Source: Clostridium scatologenes (GTDB lineage: Bacteria > Bacillota > Clostridia > Clostridiales > Clostridiaceae). From it: a stretch of DNA of 64,000 nucleotides. Where the stretch lies: positions 2,480,001 to 2,544,000 of the forward strand of contig NZ_CP009933.1 of NCBI RefSeq assembly GCF_000968375.1, written 5' to 3'. This document shows, piece by piece, positions 25,387 through 33,969 of this stretch. Positions within the stretch are counted from its first letter, which is position 1. Each line of letters begins with the position of its first letter. The notes below the pieces were generated by a model that made no database searches, was not told the origin of the DNA, and was given only the letters and a program-made list of their open reading frames with translations. Position numbers and translations under genes: made by a program.

Positions 25387-26172
25387 TTATAATGTTGTCT
25401 GGAATCCACCATCAACACTTATATACCATCCATTAATATAATCTGATGCACTACTTGCTAAAAATATGGCAGTTCCCATTAAATCATTAAGTTCACCCCA
25501 ACGACCACTTGGAATTCTATTTGTAATTTTGTTGTAAAAATCTTTATCAGCACGCAAATCCTTGTTAACATCAGTTGCTAAGAATCCAGGGCAAATAGCA
25601 TTGGTTTGAATATTATACTGACCAACCTCATTGGCAAATACCTTTGTTAACCCAAGAATAGCATGTTTACTTGCTGTATATGGTGGACATTTTTTATCCG
25701 CAGTAAAGGATAATGCTGAACCAATATTTATAATCTTGCCAGAATTTTGCTTAACCATTTCTTTAACTACCCTGTGACTGAGGTAATATACAGAGTTTAA
25801 ATCAATATCAATAAGCTTTTGCCATGCTGAGTCTGGATACTCTAAAAATTCGGCAAACATACTTCCACCTGCATTATTCACTAGGATGTCAATTTTTCCA
25901 TATTCTTTCAAGCAAGTATCAACAACTTCTTCAATATAATCCTTTTTCGTTAAATCTCCTTTCAAAAACTTAACCTTCTGACCAGTCTCTTCTATAAGAC
26001 TCTTAATTTCAGATACATCATCTGTAAAGTGAGGTATAAAAATATCAGCACCTGCTTTTGCAAAAGCAACTGCATAAGCCATACCAAGACCTTGATTTGC
26101 ACCTGTAACTACAGCTACTTTACCTTTAAGCGAAAATGCATTCATTGAAAAATCACTAAGCTTCTTTTCCAC
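25387..26172 (-). CDS. SDR-family oxidoreductase (gluconate 5-dehydrogenase-like)
   Basis: A 261-residue classical SDR that starts at GTG after GGAGG. Motifs are TGANQGLGMAYA (cofactor), NNAGGS, Ser in NIGSALSFTA, and YTASK (catalytic Tyr/Lys), and the C-terminal YINGWYISVDGGF that is typical of FabG/gluconate-5-dehydrogenase-like enzymes. It probably interconverts a ketone and an alcohol on a sugar, sugar acid or polyol. The 14- to 19-base gaps to neighbours show that it belongs to the same operon as the symporter and zinc dehydrogenase. Confidence 0.9.
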   Translation of the reverse strand: MEKKLSDFSMNAFSLKGKVAVVTGANQGLGMAYAVAFAKAGADIFIPHFTDDVSEIKSLIEETGQKVKFLKGDLTKKDYIEEVVDTCLKEYGKIDILVNNAGGSMFAEFLEYPDSAWQKLIDIDLNSVYYLSHRVVKEMVKQNSGKIINIGSALSFTADKKCPPYTASKHAILGLTKVFANEVGQYNIQTNAICPGFLATDVNKDLRADKDFYNKITNRIPSGRWGELNDLMGTAIFLASSASDYINGWYISVDGGFQTTL

Positions 26173-26190
26173 AATAACACCCTCCTATAT

Positions 26191-27645
26191 TTATAATTTT
26201 ATTGATTGATCAGGGATTTCCTCTACTAACTCAACCAAACAATTTTCTTTATCATTTTTATGTCTTACATCTAATTCAGCCATTATATCAGCTACTCTTT
26301 CTTCTGTTAAATTATAGAATGTCATGAATATAATCAATGTAACTACACAGACAACAGCTGGCAAAATAGATGTCATAATTAAAATTCCATTCAACGATTT
26401 TGCAGTTTGAGTTACATTAGGAATATATCCAACATTAGCTAATATCAATGTAGGTATAACTCCCCCTACTGCTAATGAAACCTTTAATCCAAGAGTAATA
26501 AGTGAGTACACAACTGCAGCATGTCTTTTGCCTGTATTGTACTCAGCATACTCAACTGCATCTGGAATGATTGACCACAAACTGCCCATAAGTATGCCAT
26601 ATCCAAATGAAGCTACTGATTTAGCTATCATCATTACTGTAATTTGTGAAACCGGAATAATATATAAAACTGCTGATCCAATAGCACCTAAAAACAAACC
26701 AAGTACAACAGTGTTTTTCTTCTTGATATGTCTAAACAGCATAGGCACAAAAGGAACTGCCACAACTGAAGGTAAAACATTCAACATAGAAAATAAAGCA
26801 ACTAAATCTTTTCTATTTACGTTATAAGTCATATAATAAATTCCTGAAGCTGATTGTATAGATGAAAATGCATAAACACCTACAAACAGTAAAAATAATA
26901 CGACACCTGGCTGATTATGTGTAATCTGATTAATAAACCCTTTAAGATTAACTGGATCTAAATGAGATTTTACTCTTATACGTTCATGTAAAGTAGTATA
27001 ACTATAAAGTAAAATGGCTCCACAAATAACAGAAAGTAAAATAATAGTCATCTGATAACCTTTTGCTGCATCACCTCTGCCGAAAATCTGCGATAAAATA
27101 GGAATAAACAAAGCAACTATTACACCACCTGACTGAGCAAACATCATTCTTATGGAATTTAACCTAGTTCTCTCCATTGGATCTGCCGTCATAACTGTTG
27201 TACAAGACACATATGGATTAATGATGAAAGTATATAATGTGAGTAGCAAATTATATGTAGCATATGCCCATATTAATTTGCCCGTATGTCCCAAATTAGG
27301 TACTGTAAAAGTCAAAATACCTGCAAGTGCAAAGGGAATAGCTCCATAAATAAGATAACTTTTGTACTTACCATGCTTTGGATTCATTCTTTCTGCAATA
27401 ATACCCATAGTAGGGTCCCATATCATGTCCCATCCTCTAGATATAAGAAACATAACAGAAACCTCTGCAGCAGTTAATCCATAAACATCAGTATAATAGA
27501 ATGTCAAAAACATTAAAATTGACTGAAAAACTAAATTCATTCCACCATCTACAAGGGAATACCCTATTACTTCTTTGGTAGGAAGTTTATAAAAGCCAGG
27601 ATTATCACCACTTTTTTCATACAAATTTATTGTTTTTGCCTCCAT
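26191..27645 (-). CDS. GPH-family sugar:cation symporter
   Basis: A 484-residue carrier of the glycoside-pentoside-hexuronide:cation symporter family (MelB/YicJ/XynB group). Twelve hydrophobic segments are seen. The N-terminal GYSLVDGGMNLVFQSILMFLTFYYTDVYG and RGWDMIWDPTMGIIAERMNPKHGKYK are diagnostic, the latter holding the cation-site Asp residues. It imports a glycoside, pentoside, polyol or uronide with Na+ or H+. It is the first gene of the operon; its leader holds the 15-base palindrome at 27668-27682. Confidence 0.92.
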   Translation of the reverse strand: MEAKTINLYEKSGDNPGFYKLPTKEVIGYSLVDGGMNLVFQSILMFLTFYYTDVYGLTAAEVSVMFLISRGWDMIWDPTMGIIAERMNPKHGKYKSYLIYGAIPFALAGILTFTVPNLGHTGKLIWAYATYNLLLTLYTFIINPYVSCTTVMTADPMERTRLNSIRMMFAQSGGVIVALFIPILSQIFGRGDAAKGYQMTIILLSVICGAILLYSYTTLHERIRVKSHLDPVNLKGFINQITHNQPGVVLFLLFVGVYAFSSIQSASGIYYMTYNVNRKDLVALFSMLNVLPSVVAVPFVPMLFRHIKKKNTVVLGLFLGAIGSAVLYIIPVSQITVMMIAKSVASFGYGILMGSLWSIIPDAVEYAEYNTGKRHAAVVYSLITLGLKVSLAVGGVIPTLILANVGYIPNVTQTAKSLNGILIMTSILPAVVCVVTLIIFMTFYNLTEERVADIMAELDVRHKNDKENCLVELVEEIPDQSIKL

Positions 27646-27667
27646 TTCATCAACTCCTTTTCAAATT

Positions 27668-27682
27668 TATACTTGTAGTATA
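27668..27682. promoter_or_regulatory. 15-base palindrome before the symporter gene
   Basis: TATACT-TGT-AGTATA is a perfect 6-3-6 dyad, 22 bases upstream of the symporter start codon and overlapping a possible TATACT -10 box of the operon promoter. It is a candidate repressor site. Confidence 0.4.
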
Positions 27683-27767
27683 AAACCAGATATACAGAAT
27701 GTCTTACAATTTTTAATTCCCTATAAACAAGGTCTCAGCAAACGATTACAAAGCTCACCTCCAAATT

Positions 27768-27825
27768 AAGTGATTATTAGCCTCAGGTGAAGTTTGCCTG
27801 TGAGGAATACATCTTCCATGAGCAA
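27768..27825. repeat. Structured non-coding repeat, copy B
   Basis: This copy matches copy A (18757-18814) at 51 of 58 bases. Differences fall partly in the stems, so the CTCAGG/CCTGAG pairing seen in copy A is lost here. It is probably an older, decaying copy of the same element. Confidence 0.5.
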
Positions 27826-27917
27826 GTTCATAAAATAACATAGTTCAAAAGTTTAACTCCACCTTTTTACTTACCACCTTTTGATTATTAATTTTATATC
27901 ATTTGCTCTCAACTTAC

Positions 27918-27949
27918 GTGTACTTTTTTTATGAAAAAGTGTACTTTTC
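27918..27949. promoter_or_regulatory. Direct repeat, candidate AraC-type activator site
   Basis: GTGTACTTTT occurs at 27918-27927 and again at 27939-27948, 21 bases apart, which places both copies on the same helix face. AraC/XylS regulators commonly bind two direct repeats with this phasing. It lies 156 bases before the AraC-type gene. Confidence 0.5.
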
Positions 27950-28104
27950 TATATTAATTTAGTAATGTATAATTTTTTAAGCAAGTAACCTTTTCATATC
28001 TTTGATAAATAATATTTACAAAATTTTAATATACATATACAATAAAATCATAGTCAAAAACCTATGCATACTAGTAATCCGGGGGTTTTGGAGGTATTAT
28101 GTAA

Positions 28105-29700
28105 ATGTTTTCTAAGATTATCTTATATTCAGAAGATAAAATTGTTAATATGATATATAACTTCTATAGGACAACTAAAAATAACTTTTCCATTTCTTAT
28201 ATTGCTAATTCTTATAAAGACAGTATTGAAAAAGCAGTAGAGCTTAATGCTGAAGTTATAATTATTCAACTTAAACATCCTGTATATAAAATTCATAATT
28301 TTTTCTACGATTTAGCAATGTCAAATATATATCCAGTGGTCCTAATTTTTAATGTTATTTCAGAAAATCAAATTATATATTCAATTACAAGTCACAAAGA
28401 TATTACTTATATTAATAAGATAAAATCCTTTTTTACCCAATCTTTAAGTGAAAAATACACTTGCCATTTTGACTATATTGGTGAAGAAAAAGATTCAAAC
28501 CTAGTAATGAATTTCAGAATCAGCAAACTAGAAAAAACCGAATATTTAAAAGATATTTTACGTGGAGTAATTAAAAGTGAATTTTTATATTATAAAAAAA
28601 AAGTAAACTTAAATCTAAATTATTATGGTTACTATGTATATATTTGCAACCTTATGGAGATCGAATATTCAGACCACTATTTGAATAAAAATATTTATTA
28701 CCTAACTGGAGAAGAATTTATTAAAGAATGTGAAACTATTCTTGACGAATACAGCGGTGGCGAAGTTTTTTATATTAATCCCAACATTTTATGCATAATT
28801 ATCAATGATTTTAATTGTACAAGTGTTGCTACTAAGCAATGTAAACTTTTTGAAATTACTAGCAAATTAAATGGCATAACAAATTCAAAAACTGCATTCA
28901 GATATATGAGCAGCTATATTAAAGGTATTGAAAATATAAGAGATGCTTATGAATCTTTCCATTATTTAAAAACATATAACTTTTTTTGTTCTGATGCTAA
29001 GTTACTCACTCAAGAATATATCAATTCAATAAAAAAAGAAATAGACTATACCTTAATAGATAACACTATAAAAGAAATAAAAGAACTTATAAATTATGAT
29101 ATTTTCAATATTGAATTAAATAAATTAATATATAAACTATTTTTAGATATTATAAAACCAAGTTTTGATTACAATCTTTATTATTATTGCCACACTTCAT
29201 TGTCATCGGAATTGGTTGACAGATATAGCAATCTATATAAAAAAATATTGCCAGAAAGCTCACCACACAAAAAAGTATTTTTTACCTCTATAGAGGATAA
29301 ATGCAGTGAATTTATCGATTCTGTAAATCAACTTAGGTCTGAACTTTCCAGTAAATACATGATAAAAAATTCTATAGTTATTCAAGTATTAAACTTTATA
29401 CATATTCATTATATGGAGGATATCACTGTAAATCTTATTGCATCCAGCTTAAATATTAGTAATTCATATTTAAGCCAGATATTTAAGAAAGAAATTGGTA
29501 TGAGCATTATAAAATACATTATTAACTATAGAATAGAAAAAGCCAAAGAACTTTTTTCTTCAAGTGATGACCTAATTTACAACATTGCTGAAAAAGTTGG
29601 CTTTTTTGATGAAAAACACTTTTCAAAAACATTTAAAAAAATTACAGGTCTGACTCCTATGCAGTATAAAAAGAAAAATGGAAAAGCCAAATATATCTAA
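28105..29700 (+). CDS. AraC-family regulator with degenerate receiver-like N-terminus
   Basis: A 531-residue regulator. The C-terminal 100 residues are a full AraC/XylS double helix-turn-helix (IHYMEDITVNLIASSLNISNSYLSQIFKKEIG and DLIYNIAEKVGFFDEKHFSKTFKKITGLTPMQYK). The N-terminal 110 residues have a receiver-like alternation of strands and helices (ILYSEDK, AEVIIIQLKHP) but lack the phospho-acceptor Asp, so it is probably not phosphorylated. The middle 300 residues are of the YesN type. It is divergent from the sugar operon and the likely activator. It starts at ATG 28105, directly after an ATG-TAA. Confidence 0.87.
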   Translation: MFSKIILYSEDKIVNMIYNFYRTTKNNFSISYIANSYKDSIEKAVELNAEVIIIQLKHPVYKIHNFFYDLAMSNIYPVVLIFNVISENQIIYSITSHKDITYINKIKSFFTQSLSEKYTCHFDYIGEEKDSNLVMNFRISKLEKTEYLKDILRGVIKSEFLYYKKKVNLNLNYYGYYVYICNLMEIEYSDHYLNKNIYYLTGEEFIKECETILDEYSGGEVFYINPNILCIIINDFNCTSVATKQCKLFEITSKLNGITNSKTAFRYMSSYIKGIENIRDAYESFHYLKTYNFFCSDAKLLTQEYINSIKKEIDYTLIDNTIKEIKELINYDIFNIELNKLIYKLFLDIIKPSFDYNLYYYCHTSLSSELVDRYSNLYKKILPESSPHKKVFFTSIEDKCSEFIDSVNQLRSELSSKYMIKNSIVIQVLNFIHIHYMEDITVNLIASSLNISNSYLSQIFKKEIGMSIIKYIINYRIEKAKELFSSSDDLIYNIAEKVGFFDEKHFSKTFKKITGLTPMQYKKKNGKAKYI

Positions 29701-29733
29701 AAAATATATTTGGCTTTAATTTTATTAAAAGTG

Positions 29734-29764
29734 TTGACCCTAACATTATGTCATAGTGTAATAT
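29734..29764 (+). promoter_or_regulatory. MerR-type promoter of the second TipAL-like gene
   Basis: TTGACC (29734-29739), a 19-base spacer holding CCTAACATTATGTCATAG, and TAATAT (29759-29764). It has the same design as at 6596-6626 and 7524-7554. Confidence 0.65.
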
Positions 29765-29854
29765 ATAATCAAGGGTTAAAAATACTAATAAAACTCATGC
29801 CGGCAGAGTGTTAGGCAGTATTAAAGCTCTAAAATCAAAGTTTGAGGTGAAGTT

Positions 29855-31054
29855 ATGAGAACAGTAAAACAAGTTTCAGATTTAACAGGAATAAGTGTGC
29901 GTATGCTGCACCACTACGATAAAATTGGATTATTAAAACCAACTAAATTGACAGAAGCAGGTTATAGACTTTATGATGACCAAGCTCTTGAAACTCTGCA
30001 GCAGATTTTATTTTTTAAGGAACTTGATTTACCACTAAAGGAAATTAAAGAAATCATAACCAGCCCTCATTTTAATAAGATGGAAGCACTAAAAAACCAT
30101 AAGAAACTAATTATTTTAAAACGAGATAGATTAAATAGTTTGATAGAGCTTATAAATAAGACCTTAAAAGGAGCGAATACAATGAGTTTTGAAGAATTTG
30201 ATATGAGTGAATATTATAATGTACTGGAAGAATTTAAGAAAGAAAATAAAGATAAAGTAATTAAACACTTTGGAAGTGTAGATAAATTTGATAAACTGCT
30301 TAAAAGAGGTACTGATACAGAAGCAAAACTTGCTAAAATGGCTATAGAAGAATATGGAAGCATAAAAAAATATGCTGAGGCTGTAAAGAAAAATTTGAAT
30401 AATTCTGTGGCAATAACTAAAGCTGAACAAATTGATAAATTTAAAAAAGATTGTTTTTATGAAAGAAATCCTGAACTAAAAGAGCTGTATAAAAAACTCA
30501 CAGCTGATTTAAATAAAGATCCTGCATCAAATGAGATTCAGAAAATTGCTGGTGAAATAACTAAAGTTGCTAAAAGAGATTATGATGCTTTTAAAAATGA
30601 ACTTGGAGATTATTATTGGCTTACTATTGTACGACTTTATTCAACATTTCCTAAAGAGTTAGAAAAAGTTGATAAGGAAAATGGCGGAGTTGGTATGGCG
30701 TGGATAGATGAAAAATATGGAGAAGGTGCATCAAAGTTTATTGGAAAAGCTTTAAAAACTTATTTAGGAGATTATGAGCCTAAAATAGAAACACTATATA
30801 AAAGACTTACAGCTGACTTAAGTAAAGATGCTTTATCAGAGGAAATTCAAAAAATTATTTCTGAAATAGTAAATGAAACAGAAAAACAGCATAAAGCTTT
30901 AAAAGTAGAAGTAGGAGAAAATTACTGGAGCTATCAGGCAAATCAGTATTTGTCAGAGTCTATTTTAATAAAAGTAATGGATAAAAAATATGGAGCTGGT
31001 GCATCTAAATTTATTGGAGAAGCCTTGAAGTTTTATTCTGAAAATAATAAGTAG
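29855..31054 (+). CDS. MerR-family TipAL-like regulator with duplicated C-terminal unit
   Basis: A 399-residue activator, about 150 longer than the usual TipAL. Residues 1-70 are the MerR winged helix (VSDLTGISVRMLHHYDKIGLL), then the long dimer helix, then a TipAS-like domain (about 110-300). The last 120 residues repeat the second half of that domain: LYKKLTADLNKDPASNEIQK and DEKYGEGASKFIGKALKTY recur as LYKRLTADLSKDALSEEIQK and DKKYGAGASKFIGEALKFY. The duplication may give a second ligand pocket. It is related to the regulator at 6752-7489. A ribosome site, GAGGTGA, precedes the ATG. Confidence 0.88.
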   Translation: MRTVKQVSDLTGISVRMLHHYDKIGLLKPTKLTEAGYRLYDDQALETLQQILFFKELDLPLKEIKEIITSPHFNKMEALKNHKKLIILKRDRLNSLIELINKTLKGANTMSFEEFDMSEYYNVLEEFKKENKDKVIKHFGSVDKFDKLLKRGTDTEAKLAKMAIEEYGSIKKYAEAVKKNLNNSVAITKAEQIDKFKKDCFYERNPELKELYKKLTADLNKDPASNEIQKIAGEITKVAKRDYDAFKNELGDYYWLTIVRLYSTFPKELEKVDKENGGVGMAWIDEKYGEGASKFIGKALKTYLGDYEPKIETLYKRLTADLSKDALSEEIQKIISEIVNETEKQHKALKVEVGENYWSYQANQYLSESILIKVMDKKYGAGASKFIGEALKFYSENNK

Positions 31055-31064
31055 GCTCACTAAC

Positions 31065-31105
31065 AAGAAACCCTAAGTAGAAATCTTTTCTACCTAGGGT
31101 TTCTT
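31065..31105. terminator. Bidirectional terminator between the MerR and xylose permease genes
   Basis: A 17-bp stem, AAGAAACCCTAAGTAGA against TCTACCTAGGGTTTCTT, has one mismatch and a 7-base loop. A and T runs flank it so it can end both convergent transcripts. Confidence 0.8.
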
Positions 31106-31131
31106 TATGAACATGATTATGCATTTTTTCC

Positions 31132-32310
31132 CTAAGATTTTGATTTGTTTTTGGAGATTACGTCAAAGGCAACAGCCGCCAAAAGTACAATTCCTTTAAT
31201 AGACATCTGCATATCACTTCCTACTCCAAGTATGGACATACCATTATTGAGAACCCCCATAACCAAAGCACCAATAATAGCACCCATAACTGTACCTACA
31301 CCACCATATGCTGATGCACCACCTATAAAACAGGCTGCTATTGCATCTAATTCAAAGTTTAAACCTGCCTGAGGAGATGCGGAGTTAATACGTGAGGCAA
31401 ACATCATACCTGCCACTGCAGATAAAACGGCCATATTAACATATGCCAAAAAAAGAACCTTGTTTGTATTAATACCAGAAAGTTTTGCAGCCTTTTCGTT
31501 GCCACCCATTGCATAAAGATAACGTCCAGGAACAGTGTTTGTTGTAAATATGGAGTAAACTAAAATGAGAAATCCTATAAATAGCAAAGCAATTGGAATG
31601 CCTTTATAAGATGCAAGCCAGTAAAAAAACAAATTAATTACAGCTACTATAACTACAATTTGAGTTATAAAAAGTGATAATGGACTAAGCGGAAAATCAT
31701 TTTTTTGTTGTTTTGATCTCTTTTTTAACTGTAGAACTACATATACAATAGATATAATGATACCTGCAAAAATAGCTGTAAAATTTAACTTTGTTCCAAA
31801 TCCACCAAAAATATCTGGTATAAATCCAGAACTAATATTTTGAAAACTCTGTGGAAATGGTGCAAGAGTTAATCCCTTGAGCATTGTAATAGTAAGCCCT
31901 CTAAAAAGAAGCATTCCTGCAAGGGTTACGATAAAGGATGGTATTCGTATATATGCAATCCAAAAACCTTGCCATATTCCAATAATCACTGAAAGTAGAA
32001 GGGCAATTAATATAGCAAGTCCCACACTCATTTTCATAGTTATTATAAGTGTACCAGCTACAGCTCCAATTAGAGCACATAAAGATCCTACAGAAAGATC
32101 GATATTACCTCCTGTTAAAATAGCAATAGTCATACCAATTGCTAAAATGAATACATATCCATTTTGAAGTATTAAATTTGTTACATTCATAGGAACCAAA
32201 AGTACCCCACCTGTTGCAACTTGAAAAAACGCCATTATTAGTACTAAAGCAATAATCATTGCATATTGTCTTATATTATTTTTGAACATTCTTTTAAATA
32301 CTTCCATCAT
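31132..32310 (-). CDS. xylH: Xylose-type sugar ABC transporter permease
   Basis: A 392-residue permease of the XylH/MmsB (GguB) branch, with about ten membrane helices and the family motifs TGGNIDLSVGSLCALIGAVAG and GGASAYGGVGTVMGAIIGALVMGVLNNGM. The start overlaps the end of the ATPase gene (ATGA-type); ATG 32307 is equally possible. It forms the channel for the sugar bound by the lipoprotein encoded two genes upstream. The layout next to a XylFII-LytS-YesN sensor points to D-xylose, although multiple monosaccharides are possible. Confidence 0.88.
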   Translation of the reverse strand: MMEVFKRMFKNNIRQYAMIIALVLIMAFFQVATGGVLLVPMNVTNLILQNGYVFILAIGMTIAILTGGNIDLSVGSLCALIGAVAGTLIITMKMSVGLAILIALLLSVIIGIWQGFWIAYIRIPSFIVTLAGMLLFRGLTITMLKGLTLAPFPQSFQNISSGFIPDIFGGFGTKLNFTAIFAGIIISIVYVVLQLKKRSKQQKNDFPLSPLSLFITQIVVIVAVINLFFYWLASYKGIPIALLFIGFLILVYSIFTTNTVPGRYLYAMGGNEKAAKLSGINTNKVLFLAYVNMAVLSAVAGMMFASRINSASPQAGLNFELDAIAACFIGGASAYGGVGTVMGAIIGALVMGVLNNGMSILGVGSDMQMSIKGIVLLAAVAFDVISKNKSKS

Positions 32311-33881
32311 TTTACCTCCCTGTTATCTTGCTGGCATTCTGCTTGTACCTTTCTATTTGTGCTCTTCATTATACATTTCATTATACTTTCTTGTGACGCA
32401 TTCTCCTTGGAAAGCTCACCCACAATTTTACCTTCATTCATTACATAAATTCGATCACACATCCCCAGTATTTCAGGAAGTTCTGAGGAAATAAACACAA
32501 TAGACTTTCCTCTATCTGCCAGCTTATTAATAATTGTATAAATCTCAAACTTGGCCCCCACATCAATTCCCCTAGTAGGCTCATCTAATATTAATACTTC
32601 AGGATCTGCAAAGATCCATTTACTAAGAACTACTTTTTGCTGGTTTCCACCAGATAGATTTCCAGCATTTTGAAAAACACTTGGAGATTTAATATTTAAT
32701 TTTTTTTGGTACTCCTCAGCTACTTGAATTTCTTTATGGTCATCCACAAATTGTTTATTACTTATTTCTTTAAGATTTGCAAGAGATATATTTCTTCGAA
32801 TATCTTGCATGAGAACAAGACCTGCTGTTTTACGATCTTCTGTAACATATGCAAGACCATTATCTATAGCTTCACGAACACTTTTAAGAACAATTTCTTT
32901 TCCATCTTTTATAATTTTCCCGCTTATATGTTTGCCATAAGCTTTTCCAAATATACTCATGGCAAGCTCCGTCCTTCCAGCTCCCATTAGACCTGAAAAA
33001 CCTACGATTTCGCCTTTGTGAACCTTAAAGCTTACATCATCAATGATCTTTTTATCTTCAATAAAAGGATCATATACAGTCCAGTTTTTAACTTCGAATA
33101 CAATTTCCCCAATTTTGGATTCACGAATAGGAAATCGATTTGTCAATTCACGGCCTACCATACCTTTAATGATTCTATCCTCACTTAAATCCTTGTCCAT
33201 TTTATCTAAAGTCTCTATTGTTCCACCATCACGAATAATAGTAATAGAGTCTGCTATCTTTAAAATCTCGTTTAATTTATGAGAAATAAGAATAGAAGTA
33301 ATTCCCTCTTTTTTTAATTCTAATAATAAGTTTAATAAATTATTTGAATCCTGTTCATTTAATGCAGCGGTAGGTTCATCAAGGATTAAAAGTTTCACAT
33401 TTTTTGCCAAGGCTTTTGCGATTTCAACAAGTTGCTGTTTACCAACACTAATATCTTTGATCAGTGTATTAGAATCATCATTTAGTCCTACTTTTTGCAT
33501 TAATTTCTTTGCATTTGCATGAGTTTCATCCCAATTAATAAAATTATGCTTTGCTTGCTCATTTCCAAGGAATATATTTTCTGCTATTGAAAGATACGGA
33601 ATTAGGGCTAATTCCTGATGAATGATACCAATTCCAGTTTTTTCACTATCCTTTATTTCCTTAAACATACATTCCTTACCTTCATATATGATTTCACCAC
33701 TATAAGTACCATATGGATATATTCCACTGAGCACATTCATAAGAGTTGATTTTCCAGCTCCGTTTTCACCAATTAGAGCATGAATTTCTCCAGGCTTAAC
33801 TTTAAGATTTACATTATCAAGGGCTTTTACACCAGGAAAAAGCTTTGTAATATTTCTCATTTCAAGTATAAATTCATCCAT
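32307..33881 (-). CDS. xylG: Xylose-type sugar ABC transporter ATP-binding protein
   Basis: A 524-residue protein with two fused ATPase domains, as in all CUT2 sugar importers. Domain 1: GENGAGKSTLMNVLSG, SVGKQQLVEIAKAL, LLILDEPTAAL. Domain 2: GLMGAGRTELAMSIFG (degenerate Walker A with Arg), LSGGNQQKVVLSKW, LILDEPTRGIDVGAK. I chose ATG 33881 (AGGAGA 8 bases upstream); the longer frame to 33956 has no ribosome site and runs through the hairpin at 33914-33947. Partner of the permease and binding protein in a three-gene operon. Confidence 0.92.
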   Translation of the reverse strand: MDEFILEMRNITKLFPGVKALDNVNLKVKPGEIHALIGENGAGKSTLMNVLSGIYPYGTYSGEIIYEGKECMFKEIKDSEKTGIGIIHQELALIPYLSIAENIFLGNEQAKHNFINWDETHANAKKLMQKVGLNDDSNTLIKDISVGKQQLVEIAKALAKNVKLLILDEPTAALNEQDSNNLLNLLLELKKEGITSILISHKLNEILKIADSITIIRDGGTIETLDKMDKDLSEDRIIKGMVGRELTNRFPIRESKIGEIVFEVKNWTVYDPFIEDKKIIDDVSFKVHKGEIVGFSGLMGAGRTELAMSIFGKAYGKHISGKIIKDGKEIVLKSVREAIDNGLAYVTEDRKTAGLVLMQDIRRNISLANLKEISNKQFVDDHKEIQVAEEYQKKLNIKSPSVFQNAGNLSGGNQQKVVLSKWIFADPEVLILDEPTRGIDVGAKFEIYTIINKLADRGKSIVFISSELPEILGMCDRIYVMNEGKIVGELSKENASQESIMKCIMKSTNRKVQAECQQDNREVK

Positions 33882-33913
33882 ACCTACATCTCCTAACATC
33901 ATTCTGATATCTG

Positions 33914-33947
33914 AAAGCCGAATACCTAATGAAAGGTCTTCGGCTTT
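33914..33947 (-). promoter_or_regulatory. Hairpin between binding-protein and ATPase genes
   Basis: AAAGCCGAA and ACCT pair with AGGT and TTCGGCTTT around a 6-base loop. It sits in the gap after the binding-protein stop codon, without a long T tract in the minus direction. Such hairpins often protect the abundant binding-protein message and reduce downstream expression. Confidence 0.65.
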
Positions 33948-33969
33948 AAAATACAACTATGTTTAATTT

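Larger units (their letters stand above)
27646..28104. promoter_or_regulatory. Divergent control region between the symporter operon and the AraC gene
   Basis: 459 bases with no gene. It contains the palindrome TATACTTGTAGTATA (27668-27682) close to the symporter start, repeat copy B (27768-27825), and a direct repeat GTGTACTTTT at 27918 and 27939 whose 21-base phasing fits an AraC-type activator. The AraC start is preceded by GGAGG and an ATG-TAA mini-frame. Confidence 0.55.
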
